Positions 18,076 to 29,564 of a stretch of 64,000 nt of DNA are shown in pieces. This DNA comes from Ramlibacter terrae (GTDB lineage: Bacteria > Pseudomonadota > Gammaproteobacteria > Burkholderiales > Burkholderiaceae_C), in assembly GCA_013127575.1 (NCBI GenBank), contig CP053418.1, forward strand, positions 372,001 to 436,000, written 5' to 3'. The notes below the pieces were generated by a model. It was given only the letters and a program-made list of their open reading frames with translations, ran no database searches and had not been told where the DNA came from. The position numbers and the translations under genes were made by a program. How positions within the stretch are numbered: the stretch's first letter is position 1; the number at the start of each line of letters is the position of its first letter.

Positions 18076-19267
18076 TTATGCCGCCGCATCCTGCACGAAG
18101 GCGAGCAACGCGTCCTTGCGCGCATAGGCATCCTGCTCGCCGAGCGTGACGAGCGCGTGAACGAAGTCGGGCTCGAACAACAGGTAGCTGGCGAGGGGGC
18201 CGCCGCCTTGCAAGGCGCCCAGCCCGCCGAGGGCGCGGCGGACCGATGCGGGCAGCAGCCGCACGTGCTGGAGGGCCAGCGCATCGAGCGATTCGCTCGG
18301 CTGCATCGCCAGCACTTCGATCGGCCGGTACGGCAGCATGGCCGCCACTTCCCGGGGCAGGGCGCGCAGGGTGCGCGCCAGGCGCTGCGTCTGTTCCACG
18401 TCGGCCTGCAGGGTGTCGTGGAAGACACTGGCCATCGCGTGGCCGGCGACGCCGCCCATGCCGGCGCGCCGGCGGCGGCGCCGCCCACAGGCCCGAACGC
18501 TCCGCCGGCCGGCGCCGACCACCAGCACCTTGTCGGCGCCGAGGTGCACCGCGGGCGACAGCGGCGAGAGTTGCCGCATCGAGCCGTCGCCGAAGTACTC
18601 GCGGCGGCCGTCCACCCACAGCGGCGTCGGCGGAAAGAGGAACGGGATCGCGCTGGACGCCATCAGGTGCTCGATGGTGATCGGCTGGAATTCGGCGCGC
18701 CGGCCGGGCCGGGTCCAGCCCGGTGGCCGCCGTCGGTGGCGGTGTGGCAGAAGGTCCAGTGCACGCCGGTGCTGTAGCTCGAGGCCGTGACGGCGAGCGC
18801 TTGCAGCGCACCGGCCTGCAGGGCGGCATCGATGCCGGGCAGCGAGATCGCGCGGTGCAGCGTGTCCACCAGCGGCATCGTCTCCAGCACCGAACCCTGC
18901 GCCCGCGCGTGGCCCCACAGGTTGACGGCGGCCAGCAGCCGGCTGAAGCGCACCCACAGCGGCGCCCGCAGCCGGTAGACCGCTTCGCAATGCAGGCCGC
19001 TCCAGAAGCGGCGCAGCTCGTCGAAGGCGCCCAGCCCGCGCTGCGCGGTGCTGGCCGGGTAGGCGGCGTTCAAGGCGCCGGCCGACGTGCCGATCAGGAT
19101 CGGGAACGGAAAATCGCTCCGGGCGCCGGGTTGCAACCTCAGCATCGTGGCGAGGGCGGTCAGCACGCCGACTGGTAGGCCGTGCGGGCTCCGCCGCCCA
19201 TCAGGACCAGCGCCCGCCGCGGCGCTCCGCCGGCCGGAATGGCGTGGGCATTGGGTTCGAGGCTCAT
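18076..19267 (-). CDS. Patatin-like phospholipase
   Basis: About 395 residues. The oxyanion loop is MGGGARTAYQVGVL near residue 25, the nucleophile elbow is GTSAGALNA (G-x-S-x-G), and the catalytic aspartate is in FGDGSMRQLSPLSPA. Acts as an acyl hydrolase on membrane lipids or storage lipid. Frame changes near 19,172 (CCAGG read CCAG, directly after the oxyanion loop), near 18,720 (CACCAGGGC read CACCGGGC) and a messy patch around 18,478-18,505. Ends LLAFVQDAAA. The start ATG at 19,267 gives MSLEPNAHAIPAGG; no signal peptide, so cytoplasmic or peripheral. Confidence 0.85.
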
Positions 19268-19331
19268 CGGTTGACCGGGATGGTAAGGCAGCGCGGGCGC
19301 TGACGCGCCAGCGGGGTGGGTCCTTACTGTT

Positions 19332-19360
19332 GTGTAGGAGAGGCAGGAAACGTCCTACAC
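19332..19360. promoter_or_regulatory. Hairpin GTGTAGGA/TCCTACAC upstream of two small genes
   Basis: Perfect eight-base inverted repeat with a 13-base loop, about 95 bases before the first small gene at 19,455. It may be an operator or a 5'-UTR structure. The remaining part of 19,268-19,454 shows nothing else recognisable. Confidence 0.35.
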
Positions 19361-19454
19361 GGCTGGGCCAGAACGTCCGACACCATGGCTCAGGAGGCCC
19401 CCTACATTGATCTGGTCTTCCGGAGAAACCGCTCCGGTATTGCAAGGAGCCGAG

Positions 19455-19643
19455 ATGATCCAGCTAGCGACCGACCCGAAAGCCAGCCGCTTGAACTGGC
19501 GTCCCGCCGGCGCCGAAGCCAAGCCGAACGGCCTGGCCCAGCGCCGCAACGGCCATGCATGGCCTTTCATCAGCCGTCACGACGAACGGCCCGCCGCGCA
19601 GCAGCAAGGCCAGCGCACCCCCAACACGTCCAGCGGCAGCTGA
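19455..19643 (+). CDS. Small hypothetical protein, 62 residues
   Basis: Starts at an ATG eight bases after AAGGAG, a strong ribosome binding site, and encodes MIQLATDPKASRLNWRPAGA followed by a basic, glutamine-rich tail that ends TSSGS. No membrane segment or cysteine motif. Not recognised. The tight Shine-Dalgarno and the second small gene 24 bases downstream argue for real translation; a spurious reading is still possible. Confidence 0.5.
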   Translation: MIQLATDPKASRLNWRPAGAEAKPNGLAQRRNGHAWPFISRHDERPAAQQQGQRTPNTSSGS

Positions 19644-19667
19644 CCGGCCGCACACGGAGAGAGCACC

Positions 19668-19835
19668 ATGTACAAGGAACCGAAGTCCAGCAACCGCTAC
19701 AACGACACCCCGCGCGACAAGCCGCAGGCCGAGCGCGTGGAGCATGCGAATCTCGAGCGCCCCGGTGCGCAGGCCCACCCCAAGGCCCGCGGCTGGAGCA
19801 CGTTCGACCCCGTCGTGGCCTGGCGCCTGCGCTGA
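19668..19835 (+). CDS. Small hydrophilic hypothetical protein, 55 residues
   Basis: ATG preceded by ACGGAGAGAG, encoding MYKEPKSSNRYNDTPRDKPQ and ending STFDPVVAWRLR. Very polar and probably disordered, with a conserved-looking tryptophan-rich end (GWSTFDPVVAW). It is directly followed by a rho-independent terminator, which supports a real transcription unit shared with the gene at 19,455. Family unknown; its position before hpf would suit a growth-phase or stress protein, which is only a guess. Confidence 0.55.
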   Translation: MYKEPKSSNRYNDTPRDKPQAERVEHANLERPGAQAHPKARGWSTFDPVVAWRLR

Positions 19836-19862
19836 GCCCGAACACCACCCGAGGTGGTACCC

Positions 19863-19888
19863 AAAGGCGGCCTTCAGGGCCGCCTTTT
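19863..19888 (+). terminator. Rho-independent terminator after the small genes
   Basis: AAAGGCGGCC, a four-base loop TTCA, then GGGCCGCCTTTT: a GC-rich stem running into a T tract, 28 bases after the stop of the 55-residue gene. Confidence 0.85.
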
Positions 19889-20083
19889 CATTGGCGCTTC
19901 CGGATGCCTTCCCGGCCGTAGCTCAGCGCTTTTCGTGTGCTTTCAATTTGCTTCGATGCATTGAGGGAAATCAATTGCCATCGGCGGCGGCGCGGCGCAT
20001 AGTGACCCCAAGCGACACAGATTCCCCGAGTTCCTTCCCCGCGCCATCCGGCGCCCCTCAACCCGAGTGCAACAGGAGGCTCC

Positions 20084-20412
20084 ATGAACCTGACGATCAG
20101 CGGTCACCATCTCGAAGTAACCCCCGCCTTGCGCGAGTACGTGACCACCAAGCTCGATCGAATCACCCGCCACTTTGACCGGTCGTCGACATCAGGGTGC
20201 TGCTCTGTGTCGAGAAGCAGAAGGAGAAGGAGCGACGGCAGCGCGCCGAATGCATGATCCACGTGAAGGGCAACGACATGTATGCCGAGAGCGCCCATCA
20301 CGACCTGTACGCCGCGCTCGACGAACTCGTCGACAAGCTCGATCGCCAGGTCGGCCGGCACAAGACCCGGATGCAGGACCATCATCACGAGGCGCCCAAG
20401 CGCCTCATGTAA
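20084..20412 (+). CDS. hpf: Ribosome hibernation promoting factor
   Basis: About 109 residues, short HPF type, preceded by CAGGAGGC. Begins [20 protein letters not shown] and contains [30 protein letters not shown], the S30AE domain that dimerises or silences ribosomes in stationary phase. The frame changes near 20,180: GACCGGTCGTC should be GACCAGGTCGTC. Upstream 19,890-20,083 has CATAGT near 19,998 as a possible -10 but no sigma-54 site that I can see. Followed by its own terminator. Confidence 0.92.
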
Positions 20413-20421
20413 AGGTCACGC

Positions 20422-20446
20422 AAAGGCCCCCGCGAGGGGCCTTTTG
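20422..20446 (+). terminator. Rho-independent terminator after hpf
   Basis: AAAGGCCCC, loop CGCGA, GGGGCCTTTT: nine-base stem followed by a T tract, ten bases downstream of the hpf stop. Confidence 0.85.
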
Positions 20447-20487
20447 CATCGCGCATTGTCCACCGGGCACGGGCTGCGCACGTTTTG

Positions 20488-20515
20488 TTGCAGTGCACCC
20501 AACCGGGTGCATAAT
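20488..20515 (+). promoter_or_regulatory. Candidate ptsN promoter with operator-like palindrome
   Basis: TTGCAG, 16 bases, CATAAT lie 15 bases before the ptsN ATG. The spacer is almost filled by the perfect inverted repeat TGCACCC-AACC-GGGTGCA (20,494-20,511), where a bound regulator would block RNA polymerase. Because hpf ends in a terminator, ptsN-hprK needs its own promoter, which fits. Confidence 0.5.
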
Positions 20516-20529
20516 CCGCCCCACTCACC

Positions 20530-21000
20530 ATGAACCGCCTTGCGTCCATCCTGCCGCCCGCCCAGGTCCCTGGTCGGCGTCGACGCCACCAGCAAGAAGC
20601 GGGCTTTCGAAGAAGCCGGGCTGTTGTTCGAGAACCTGCACGGCCTGTCGCGCGCCCTCATCACCGACAGCCTGTTCGCGCGCGAGCGCCTGGGTTCGAC
20701 GGGGCTGGGCCACGGCGTCGCCATCCCGCACGGCCGCATCAAGGGGCTGAAGGCGCCGATGGCGGCCTTGTTCCAGCTGGCCAACCCCATCGGCTTCGAC
20801 GCCCCCGACGAACAGCCGGTCAACCTGCTGATCTTCCTGCTGGTCCCCGAAGCGGCGACCCAGAAGCACCGGAAATCCTCTCCGAGATCGCCGAGCTCCT
20901 GAGCGACGCGCCCCTGCGCGAGCAGATCAAGTCCAGCGGCAGCGCCGGTGCGCTGCACGGCCTGATCGCGGGCTGGGAATCGGCGCAGCCGGCCGCCTGA
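20530..21000 (+). CDS. ptsN: Nitrogen-regulatory PTS EIIA protein
   Basis: About 156 residues. Phosphate acceptor of the PTS-Ntr relay; the active histidine is in [16 protein letters not shown]. Opens [20 protein letters not shown] after correcting an inserted C near 20,569 (GTCCTGG read GTCCCTGG); a second change near 20,870 (CACCTGGAA read CACCGGAA) restores [18 protein letters not shown]. Regulates potassium uptake and other processes through its phosphorylation state; kup and hprK in this window are plausible partners. Five bases before hprK. Confidence 0.9.
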   Translation: MNRLASILPPAQVPGRRRRHQQEAGFRRSRAVVREPARPVARPHHRQPVRARAPGFDGAGPRRRHPARPHQGAEGADGGLVPAGQPHRLRRPRRTAGQPADLPAGPRSGDPEAPEILSEIAELLSDAPLREQIKSSGSAGALHGLIAGWESAQPAA

Positions 21001-21004
21001 GCCC

Positions 21005-21949
21005 TTGAAACCCACCGTCGTCAGCGCCGACGTCCTGTTCGAAGACCACCGGGGCCAGCTCAAGTGGGAGTGGGTCGCCGGCCTCGGCGCCTCGGAACGG
21101 CGCTTCGACGAGGTGGCGGTGCGGGCGGCGCGCTCCGGCGCCGACCGGTCGGCTACCTCAATTACATCCACCCGTACCGCGTCCAGATCCTCGGCGAACG
21201 CGAGGTGGCCTACATCACCAACGCCACCGCCGAAGACTGCGCCCGCCGCATTGCGCGCATCGTCACGCTCGAACCGCCGGTGCTGGTGCTGACCGACGGC
21301 CAGACCGCGCCCGACGCGCTGCTGTCGATGTGCGAGCGCGCGCAGATCCCGATGTTCGCCACGGCCGAACCGTCCGCCTTCGTCATCGACGTGATGCGGG
21401 CCTACCTGTCCAAGCACTTCGCCGAGCGCACCTCGATGCACGGCGTGTTCATGGACATCCCGGGCCTGGGCGTGCTCATCACCGGCGAGTCGGGCCGGGC
21501 AAGAGCGAGCTGGGGCTGGAACTGATCACGCGCGGCAACGGCACGGTGGCCGACGACGCCGTCGACCTTTACCGCGTCAACCAGACCACCATCGAGGGCC
21601 GCTGCCCCGAGCTGCTGCAGAACCTGCTGGAGGTGCGCGGCATCGGCCTGCTCGACATCCGCGCGATCTTCGGCGAGACGGCGGTGCGCCGGAAGATGCG
21701 GCTGCGCCTGATCGTGCACTGGTGCGGCGCGAGACGATGGAGCGCGAGTACGAACGCCTGCCCTACGAGCCGCTCACGCAGGACGTGCTGGGCGTGCCGG
21801 TGCGCAAGGCGGTCATCCCGGTGGTCGCCGGCCGCAACATCGCCGTGCTGGTCGAAGCCGCGGTGCGCAATACGATCCTGCAGCTACGCGGGGTGGACAC
21901 GTACCAGGAGTTCGTGGAGCGGCACCGGAAGGCGATGGAGCAGGGGTAG
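21005..21949 (+). CDS. hprK: HPr kinase/phosphorylase
   Basis: About 316 residues from a TTG start five bases after ptsN. The Walker A motif is [14 protein letters not shown] and the family signature [20 protein letters not shown] follows; the end is [14 protein letters not shown]. Phosphorylates HPr on serine; in beta-proteobacteria it controls the PTS-like regulatory chain that lacks sugar permeases. Frame changes near 21,146, 21,497 (inside the Walker A loop, GGCCTGGGC read GGCCGGGC) and 21,719 (CACCTGGTG read CACTGGTG), all CCTGG. rapZ, which often follows hprK, is absent. Confidence 0.92.
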
Positions 21950-21965
21950 GGCTCGGGCGCGGGAA

Positions 21966-22070
21966 CCTTGAACGCAGAGGGCGCAGAGTGGGCGCAGAAA
22001 ACGCAAGAAGACATTTGTCGGAAGTCCTTCTGCGACTTCTGCGCATCCTCTGCGCCCTCTGCGTTCAAGG
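21966..22070. repeat. Long palindromic element, AACGCAGAGGGCGC family, copy 1
   Basis: Ends in perfect inverted arms CCTTGAACGCAGAGGGCGCA and its complement TGCGCCCTCTGCGTTCAAGG, with more weakly paired GCAGAAAACGCA and TTCTGCGACTTCTGCG inside. It fills the gap between the convergent hprK and fur genes and probably terminates both. Open frames across it (NAEGAE...) are an artefact of the repeat. Confidence 0.8.
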
Positions 22071-22085
22071 GTTTTGAACCCGACT

Positions 22086-22516
22086 TCAGCCGCGCGGCTT
22101 ATGGGGGCACGGGTTCTTCGTGCAGTGCGCGTACAAGCTTAATGCGTGGTCCGCGATCTTGAAGCCCTTCAGCTTCGCGACGTCGTTCTGCCGCTTCTCG
22201 ATCTCGGCGTCGTAGAACTCCTCGACCCGCCCGCAGTCGAGGCACACGAGGTGGTCGTGGTGCGTGCCTTCGTTGAGCTCGTACACCGCCTTGCCGCTCT
22301 CGAAGTGGCTGCGGCTCAGGATGCCGGCCTGCTCGAACTGGGTGAGCACGCGGTAGACGGTGGCCGGCCGATGTCCGAACGTTCCTGCAGCAGCACGCGG
22401 AAGACGTCTTCCGCGGTCATGTGCCGCTGCTCGCCGTTCTGGAACACGTCCGGGATCTTCAGGCGCGGCAAGGTCGCCTTCAGGCCCGTGTTCTTGAGGT
22501 CTTCGATGTTGGACAT
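22086..22516 (-). CDS. fur: Ferric uptake regulator Fur
   Basis: About 143 residues. Winged helix at the start ([20 protein letters not shown]), then the metal sites [18 protein letters not shown] and C-terminal CTKNPCPHK with two more cysteines. Represses iron-uptake genes when Fe2+ is bound. The frame changes near 22,366, where GGCCTGGCC is read GGCCGGCC (LATVYRVL). Divergent from bamE with 71 bases between; bamE-fur divergence is very common in beta-proteobacteria. Confidence 0.93.
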
Positions 22517-22554
22517 GGTGCTGGCGCGGCCGGCGGCCCGCTGGGCCCTCCCGC

Positions 22555-22560
22555 TACAAT
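22555..22560 (+). promoter_or_regulatory. -10 box upstream of bamE
   Basis: TACAAT 27 bases before the bamE ATG in the fur-bamE divergent gap. A -35 box is not obvious. Confidence 0.45.
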
Positions 22561-22587
22561 GGCCCGATCATATCGCCAGCCCTCTCC

Positions 22588-23147
22588 ATGCCCGCCAAGT
22601 CCCTCCGCAATTCGCGCTTCGTCCGGCCGCCGGGACGGCGGTGCTGCTCGCCGGCTGCGGCAGCTTCGACGCTTCGCCGAGCCGCGTGCTCACCGCGCTC
22701 ACGCCGTACAAGGTCGAAGTGGTGCAGGGCAACTTCATCTCCAAGGAACAGGTCGAGGCCCTGCAGCCCGGCATGAGCCGCGAGCAGGTGCGCACGGTGC
22801 TCGGCACGCCGCTGGTCACCAGCCTGTTCCACTCCGACCGCTGGGACTACGTCTTCACGCTCAAGCGCCGGGGCGTCGAACCGCAGCAGCGCCGCCTGAC
22901 CGTCTACTTCAACGGCGAAGCCATGGCCCGCGCCGAGGGCGACACGATGCCCAGCGAGTCCGAGTTCGTGGCCACGCTCGACAACCGCCGCAAGAGCGGC
23001 CGCATCCCGGTGCTCGAAGCCACCGAGGAGCAGCTCCGCGCCGCCGCCAGCAAGGCGCCGGCCGCGCCGTCCGGCAGCGCGCCGGCCGCGTCCACCACGC
23101 CCCCGCCCGTCACCAATTACCCGCCGCTCGAACCGCCGGCCCGCTGA
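22588..23147 (+). CDS. bamE: Outer membrane protein assembly factor BamE
   Basis: About 187 residues. Lipoprotein signal with lipobox LLAGCGSF, then the SmpA/OmlA fold ([37 protein letters not shown]) and a proline/alanine-rich tail, longer than in E. coli. Part of the Bam machine that inserts barrels into the outer membrane. The frame changes near 22,624, inside the signal peptide: GTCCTGGCC read GTCCGGCC. Followed eight bases later by dapB. Confidence 0.9.
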
Positions 23148-23154
23148 CCGCAAG

Positions 23155-23973
23155 ATGGCACAGACCGCACCGCAACTGAAGGTGGCCGTGGCCGGCGCCA
23201 CCGGCCGCATGGGCCACATGCTGATCGAGGCGATCCGTGCCTCCGGCGACTGCCAGCTCGCCGGCGCGCTCGACGTCGCCGCCAGCCCCGCGATCGGCAA
23301 CGACGCCGCCGCCTTCCTCGGCCTCGCCAGCGGGGTGCCGGTCACGGCCGACCTGCAAGCCGGCCTGCAGAACGCGCAGGTGCTGATCGACTTCACCCGC
23401 CCCGAAGGCACGATGGCGCACCTGAAGGCGTGCCGCGCCGGGGGCGTGAAGATGGTGATCGGCACCACCGGCTTCACCGACCCGCAGAAGCGCGAGATCG
23501 CGGACGCCGCGCGCGACATCGCCATCGTGATGGCGCCGAACATGAGCGTGGGCGTCAACGTCACGCTCAAGCTGCTGGAGATGGCCGCCAAGGCGCTCTC
23601 GACCGGCTACGACATCGAGATCATCGAAGCGCACCACCGCCACAAGGTCGACGCGCCCTCCGGCACCGCGCTGAAGATGGGCGAGGTGATCGCCGAAGCG
23701 ATCGGCCGTGACCTGAAGGAATGCGCCGTCTACGCCCGCGAAGGCGTCACCGGCGAGCGCGACCCGTCCACCATCGGCTTCTCCGCCATCCGCGGCGGCG
23801 ACATCGTCGGCGACCACACCGTGCTGTTCGCCGGCACCGGCGAGCGCATCGAGATCACCCACAAGTCCAGCAGCCGCACCACTTACGCCCGGGGCAGCCT
23901 GCGCGCGGCGCGCTTCCTCGCCGGCCGGGACAAGGGCCTGTTCGACATGTTCGACGTGCTCGGCCTGCGATGA
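23155..23973 (+). CDS. dapB: 4-hydroxy-tetrahydrodipicolinate reductase
   Basis: Intact, 272 residues. NAD(P)-binding [18 protein letters not shown] at the start; signature [20 protein letters not shown] carries the catalytic histidines and lysine; ends [11 protein letters not shown]. Second committed step of lysine and diaminopimelate synthesis. Its stop overlaps the start of the next exbB (ATGA), so the lysine gene and the proton channel are translated from one message. Confidence 0.95.
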   Translation: MAQTAPQLKVAVAGATGRMGHMLIEAIRASGDCQLAGALDVAASPAIGNDAAAFLGLASGVPVTADLQAGLQNAQVLIDFTRPEGTMAHLKACRAGGVKMVIGTTGFTDPQKREIADAARDIAIVMAPNMSVGVNVTLKLLEMAAKALSTGYDIEIIEAHHRHKVDAPSGTALKMGEVIAEAIGRDLKECAVYAREGVTGERDPSTIGFSAIRGGDIVGDHTVLFAGTGERIEITHKSSSRTTYARGSLRAARFLAGRDKGLFDMFDVLGLR

Positions 23974-24629
23974 GCCTGCTGGCGCTGTTCCGGCAAGGCG
24001 ACGCGGTCACCCAGGGCGGTGGCGCTGCTGCTGCTGGCCATGTCGGTCGCGAGCTGGGTCGTCATCCTCTGGAAAGCCTGGCTGCTGCGCCGCGCGGGCG
24101 GCGACGTCGCCCGCAGCACCGCCGCCTTCTGGCAGGCCCCTTCGCTGGAGCAGGCGACGCAGCAGGTCGGCGCGTACGACCGCGAAGGGCTGGTGCTGCC
24201 CCTGATCCAGGCCACGCAGGTGAGCGCCCCCGGTTCGCTGGCGGCCGCCGGCGACCGTGCGCAGCAGCTCACGCGCGTGCTGCGCGACGCGCTGCACCGC
24301 GTGCTCGACAAGCTGCAGTTCGGCCGGTGCTGCTGGCCACCGTGGGCTCGACAGCGCCTTTCGTGGGACTGCTCGGCACCGTCTGGGGCATCTACCATGC
24401 GCTCACCGGCATCGCCAACGCCGGCCAGATCACCATCGACAAGGTGTCCGGCCCGGTCGGCGAGGCGCTGATCATGACGGCCGCGGGCCTGGCGGTGGCC
24501 ATCCCGGCGGTGCTGGGCTACAACGTGTTCGGGCGCCTGATCGGCCGCATCGAAGCCGACCTCGAAGGCTTCGCCCGCGACCTGCGCGAGCTGCTCGTGC
24601 ACCCCACCGTCCCGCGGCAGGAGCCCTGA
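23970..24629 (+). CDS. exbB: ExbB/TolQ/MotA-family proton channel subunit (second locus)
   Basis: About 219 residues. One N-terminal membrane helix ([20 protein letters not shown]) and the conserved pair [20 protein letters not shown] and [20 protein letters not shown]. Shares those blocks closely with the copy at 6.8 kb but differs in the loop. Frame changes near 24,013 (an extra G at CCAGG) and 24,325 (GGCCTGGTG read GGCCGGTG). With the following exbD it forms a minimal channel; neighbours bamE and lptE suggest housekeeping of the outer membrane, perhaps a Tol-like role. Confidence 0.87.
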   Translation: MSLLALFRQGDAVTQGGGAAAAGHVGRELGRHPLESLAAAPRGRRRRPQHRRLLAGPFAGAGDAAGRRVRPRRAGAAPDPGHAGERPRFAGGRRRPCAAAHARAARRAAPRARQAAVRPVLLATVGSTAPFVGLLGTVWGIYHALTGIANAGQITIDKVSGPVGEALIMTAAGLAVAIPAVLGYNVFGRLIGRIEADLEGFARDLRELLVHPTVPRQEP

Positions 24630-24630
24630 G

Positions 24631-25050
24631 ATGGCGTTCGGCCGGCTCGAACGCACGCAGGGCGCCCAGCCGATGAGCGACATCAACGTCACGCCGCTGG
24701 TGGACGTGATGCTGGTGCTGGTGGTCATCCTGATCATCACCGCGCCCCTGCTGGCCAGCTCGATCCGCCTCGACCTGCCGCACGCCGACGGCACCCAGCC
24801 CGGCGAGGCGCCGCGCTTCGTCACGGTCACGCTCGACAAGATCGGCCGGGCCTTCCTCAACGACAAGCCGGTCACGGCCGCCGAACTGGCGGAGCAGCTT
24901 GCCGCCGTCGCCCGCCAGAACCGCGACACCGAAATCCAGCTGCGCGCCGACCGGGGCGTGCCCTACGGCCGGGTGGTGGAGGTGATGGGCGCCGCCCACG
25001 CCGCCGGCCTGAGCCGCATCGGCTTCGTGGCGGAACCGGCGAAGAAGTAG
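24631..25050 (+). CDS. exbD: ExbD/TolR-family biopolymer transport protein (second locus)
   Basis: Intact, 139 residues, one base after the exbB stop. Membrane helix INVTPLVDVMLVLVVILIIT with the proton-carrying aspartate, periplasmic domain ending AGLSRIGFVAEPAKK. Its intact frame makes it the reference for judging the two damaged exbD copies at 7.5-8.4 kb. Confidence 0.92.
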   Translation: MAFGRLERTQGAQPMSDINVTPLVDVMLVLVVILIITAPLLASSIRLDLPHADGTQPGEAPRFVTVTLDKIGRAFLNDKPVTAAELAEQLAAVARQNRDTEIQLRADRGVPYGRVVEVMGAAHAAGLSRIGFVAEPAKK

Positions 25051-25078
25051 CCGGCCGGCGGGGTGGAGAGCTCCCACC

Positions 25079-25084
25079 TACAAT
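25079..25084 (+). promoter_or_regulatory. -10-like box abutting leuS start
   Basis: TACAAT, six bases (TTCCCC), then the leuS ATG. There is no ribosome binding site, consistent with a leaderless leuS mRNA in addition to read-through from exbD. Confidence 0.5.
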
Positions 25085-25090
25085 TTCCCC

Positions 25091-27696
<2,606 letters not shown>

Positions 27697-27700
<4 letters not shown>

Positions 27701-28220
27701 AGCGGCGCACGCTCGGCGCTGGCGCCGCTGGCGCTCGCCGCCGGCTGCGGCTTCCAGCTGCGGCAGGCGCCGAACTTCGCGTTCGACATCCTGACCGTGC
27801 ACGCGCTGCCGAGTTCGCCGATCGCGGCCGAACTGAAGCGGCGGCTGGCCGCCGAGAGCGACGTGCGCGTCATGACAGCGCGCGTCGCCGCGCCGGCTTC
27901 GCCTGCGGCCAGCGCGCCGGTCACGCCGCCGAGCGTGATCCTCGACTTCGTGCAGGAGCAGCGTGAGAAGGTCGTGGTGGGCCTGAGCGCCGCCGGCGGT
28001 GCGCGAGTTCCAGTTGCGCACGCGCCTGCGCTTCAAGGTGCAGACGCCGCAGGGCCGCGAGCTGATCCCCGAGACCGAGCTGCTGCAGCAGCGCGACATG
28101 AGCTTCAACGAGGCGGCCGTGCTGGCCAAGGAATCCGAAGAGGCCCTGCTGTACCGCGACATGCAGGCCGACATCGTGCAGCAGCTGCTGCGGCGGCTGG
28201 CGGCGCTCCGGGCCCTGTAG
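27697..28220 (+). CDS. lptE: LPS assembly lipoprotein LptE
   Basis: About 174 residues; start overlaps the leuS stop (ATGA), the usual leuS-lptE-holA arrangement. The lipobox is ALAAGCGFQLR. Plugs the LptD barrel and helps deliver LPS to the outer leaflet. Two frame changes near 27,720 and 27,997; in each, two bases appear to have been lost from a CCTGG or CCAGG (GCCCTGG read GCTGG, GGCCAGGTG read GGCGGTG). Ends QADIVQQLLRRLAALRAL. Confidence 0.85.
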
Positions 28221-28289
28221 CCCGCGCCTGCAAGCGCAGCGAGCGCCTTCCTACATCCTTCCGGGCGGAGCGGTGGCACCTTGGGTGCC

Positions 28290-29518
28290 ATGGACCGTTT
28301 CGGCACTCCCACCGAAGGCTACGGCCAAGGAAGCCCGCTTCGGCGCGCGCAACTACGCGCCGGTGCCGGTGGTGGTGGACCATGCGCGCGACTGCCTGGT
28401 GTGGGACGTGGAGGGCCGCGAATACATCGACATGATGAGCGCGTACTCCGCGATCAGCCACGGGCACCTGCACCCGCGCATCGTCGCGGCTGCGCGGCGG
28501 CAGATGGAGAAGGTGGCCGTGACCTCGCGCGCCTACTACGGCACCACGCTCGGGCCGTTCCGGAGAAGCTGTCGCAGGTCACCGGCTTCGCGCGTGCGCT
28601 GCCGATGAACACCGGCGCCGAGGCCGTGGAAACGGCGATCAAGTGCGCGCGGCGCTGGGGGCACCGCGTGAAGGGGATCCCCGACGGCCGCCAGCAGATC
28701 CTGGTGGCGCGCGGCAACTTCCACGGACGCACCAGCACCATCATCGGCTTCTCCAGCGAGCCTTCGTACCGCGACGGCTTCGGGCCGTTCTGCGGTGGCT
28801 TCCGGCACTTCGCGTACGGCGACATGGACAGCATCCGCGCTGCCGCGACGGACGACACGTGCGCGGTGCTGATCGAGCCCATCCGGGGCGAAGCCGGCGT
28901 GCTGCTGCCGCCGCCCGGCTTCTTCGCCGAGCTGCGCGCTTGGTGCACCGAAAACAAGGTCCTGCTGATCGACGACGAGGTGCAGGCCGGCCTCGGCCGC
29001 ACCGGCAAGTGGTTCGCGTTCGAGCACGAGGGCATTCGGCCCGATGCGCTGATCCTCGGCAAGGCGCTGGGGGCGGGGCTGCTGCCGGTCAGCGCGTTCT
29101 GCGCCGACGCGGCCGTGATGGACGTGTTCACGCCCAACAGCCACGGCTCCACTTTCGGCGGTAATGCGCTGGCGGCGGCGGTGGCGCTCGAAGGCTTGAA
29201 GGTGCTGGAGGAGGAAGGGCTGGTGGAGCGCAGCGCGGAGATGGGGGCTTACCTGATCGCCCGGCTGCGCGACGTGCAGGCCGAAGCGCGGCCGCTGATT
29301 CGCGACGTGCGCGGGCGCGGGTTGTGGGTGGGCGTGGACATCGAACCCTCGTGCGCCACGGCGCGTGACTGGTCGAGCGGCTGGCGGCCGGCGGCGTGCT
29401 GTCGAAGGAGACGCACGAAACGGTGATCCGCTTCGCGCCGCCGTTGACGATCACGCGGGAGTTGATCGATCGGGCGGTGGGGGTGTTCCGGAAAGTCGCG
29501 ACCGGATCTTCTTCGTAG
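28290..29518 (+). CDS. Class III aminotransferase, ornithine/acetylornithine type
   Basis: About 408 residues, PLP enzyme of fold type I. Key blocks: YGTTLGPFLEKL, MNTGAEAVETAIKCARRW, the aspartate in LLIDDEVQAGLGRTGKWFAF and the PLP lysine in LILGKALGAGLLPVS. Closest in order of motifs to ornithine-oxo-acid transaminase (RocD), which makes glutamate semialdehyde; acetylornithine aminotransferase is the alternative. The proA gene 1.1 kb downstream acts on the same semialdehyde. Frame changes near 28,326 (extra A in CCAGG), 28,560 and 29,370 (CCTGG). It interrupts the usual lptE-holA adjacency. Confidence 0.8.
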
Positions 29519-29552
29519 GGTGTGCACGCGCAGCGTGCGCACCACGGCCCGC

Positions 29553-29558
29553 TAAACT
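29553..29558 (+). promoter_or_regulatory. -10-like box abutting holA start
   Basis: TAAACT, six bases (GGCGGC), then the holA ATG. No ribosome binding site in between. Confidence 0.42.
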
Positions 29559-29564
29559 GGCGGC

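Noticed and set aside
19889..20083. Sigma-54 promoter before hpf
   Set aside because: No GG-N10-GC with the TGGCAC and TTGC context could be found; CATAGT is the only promoter-like element.
21968..22162. Small open frames coding NAEGAE...-type peptides
   Set aside because: They are translations of the palindromic repeat; similar peptides arise wherever the element sits.
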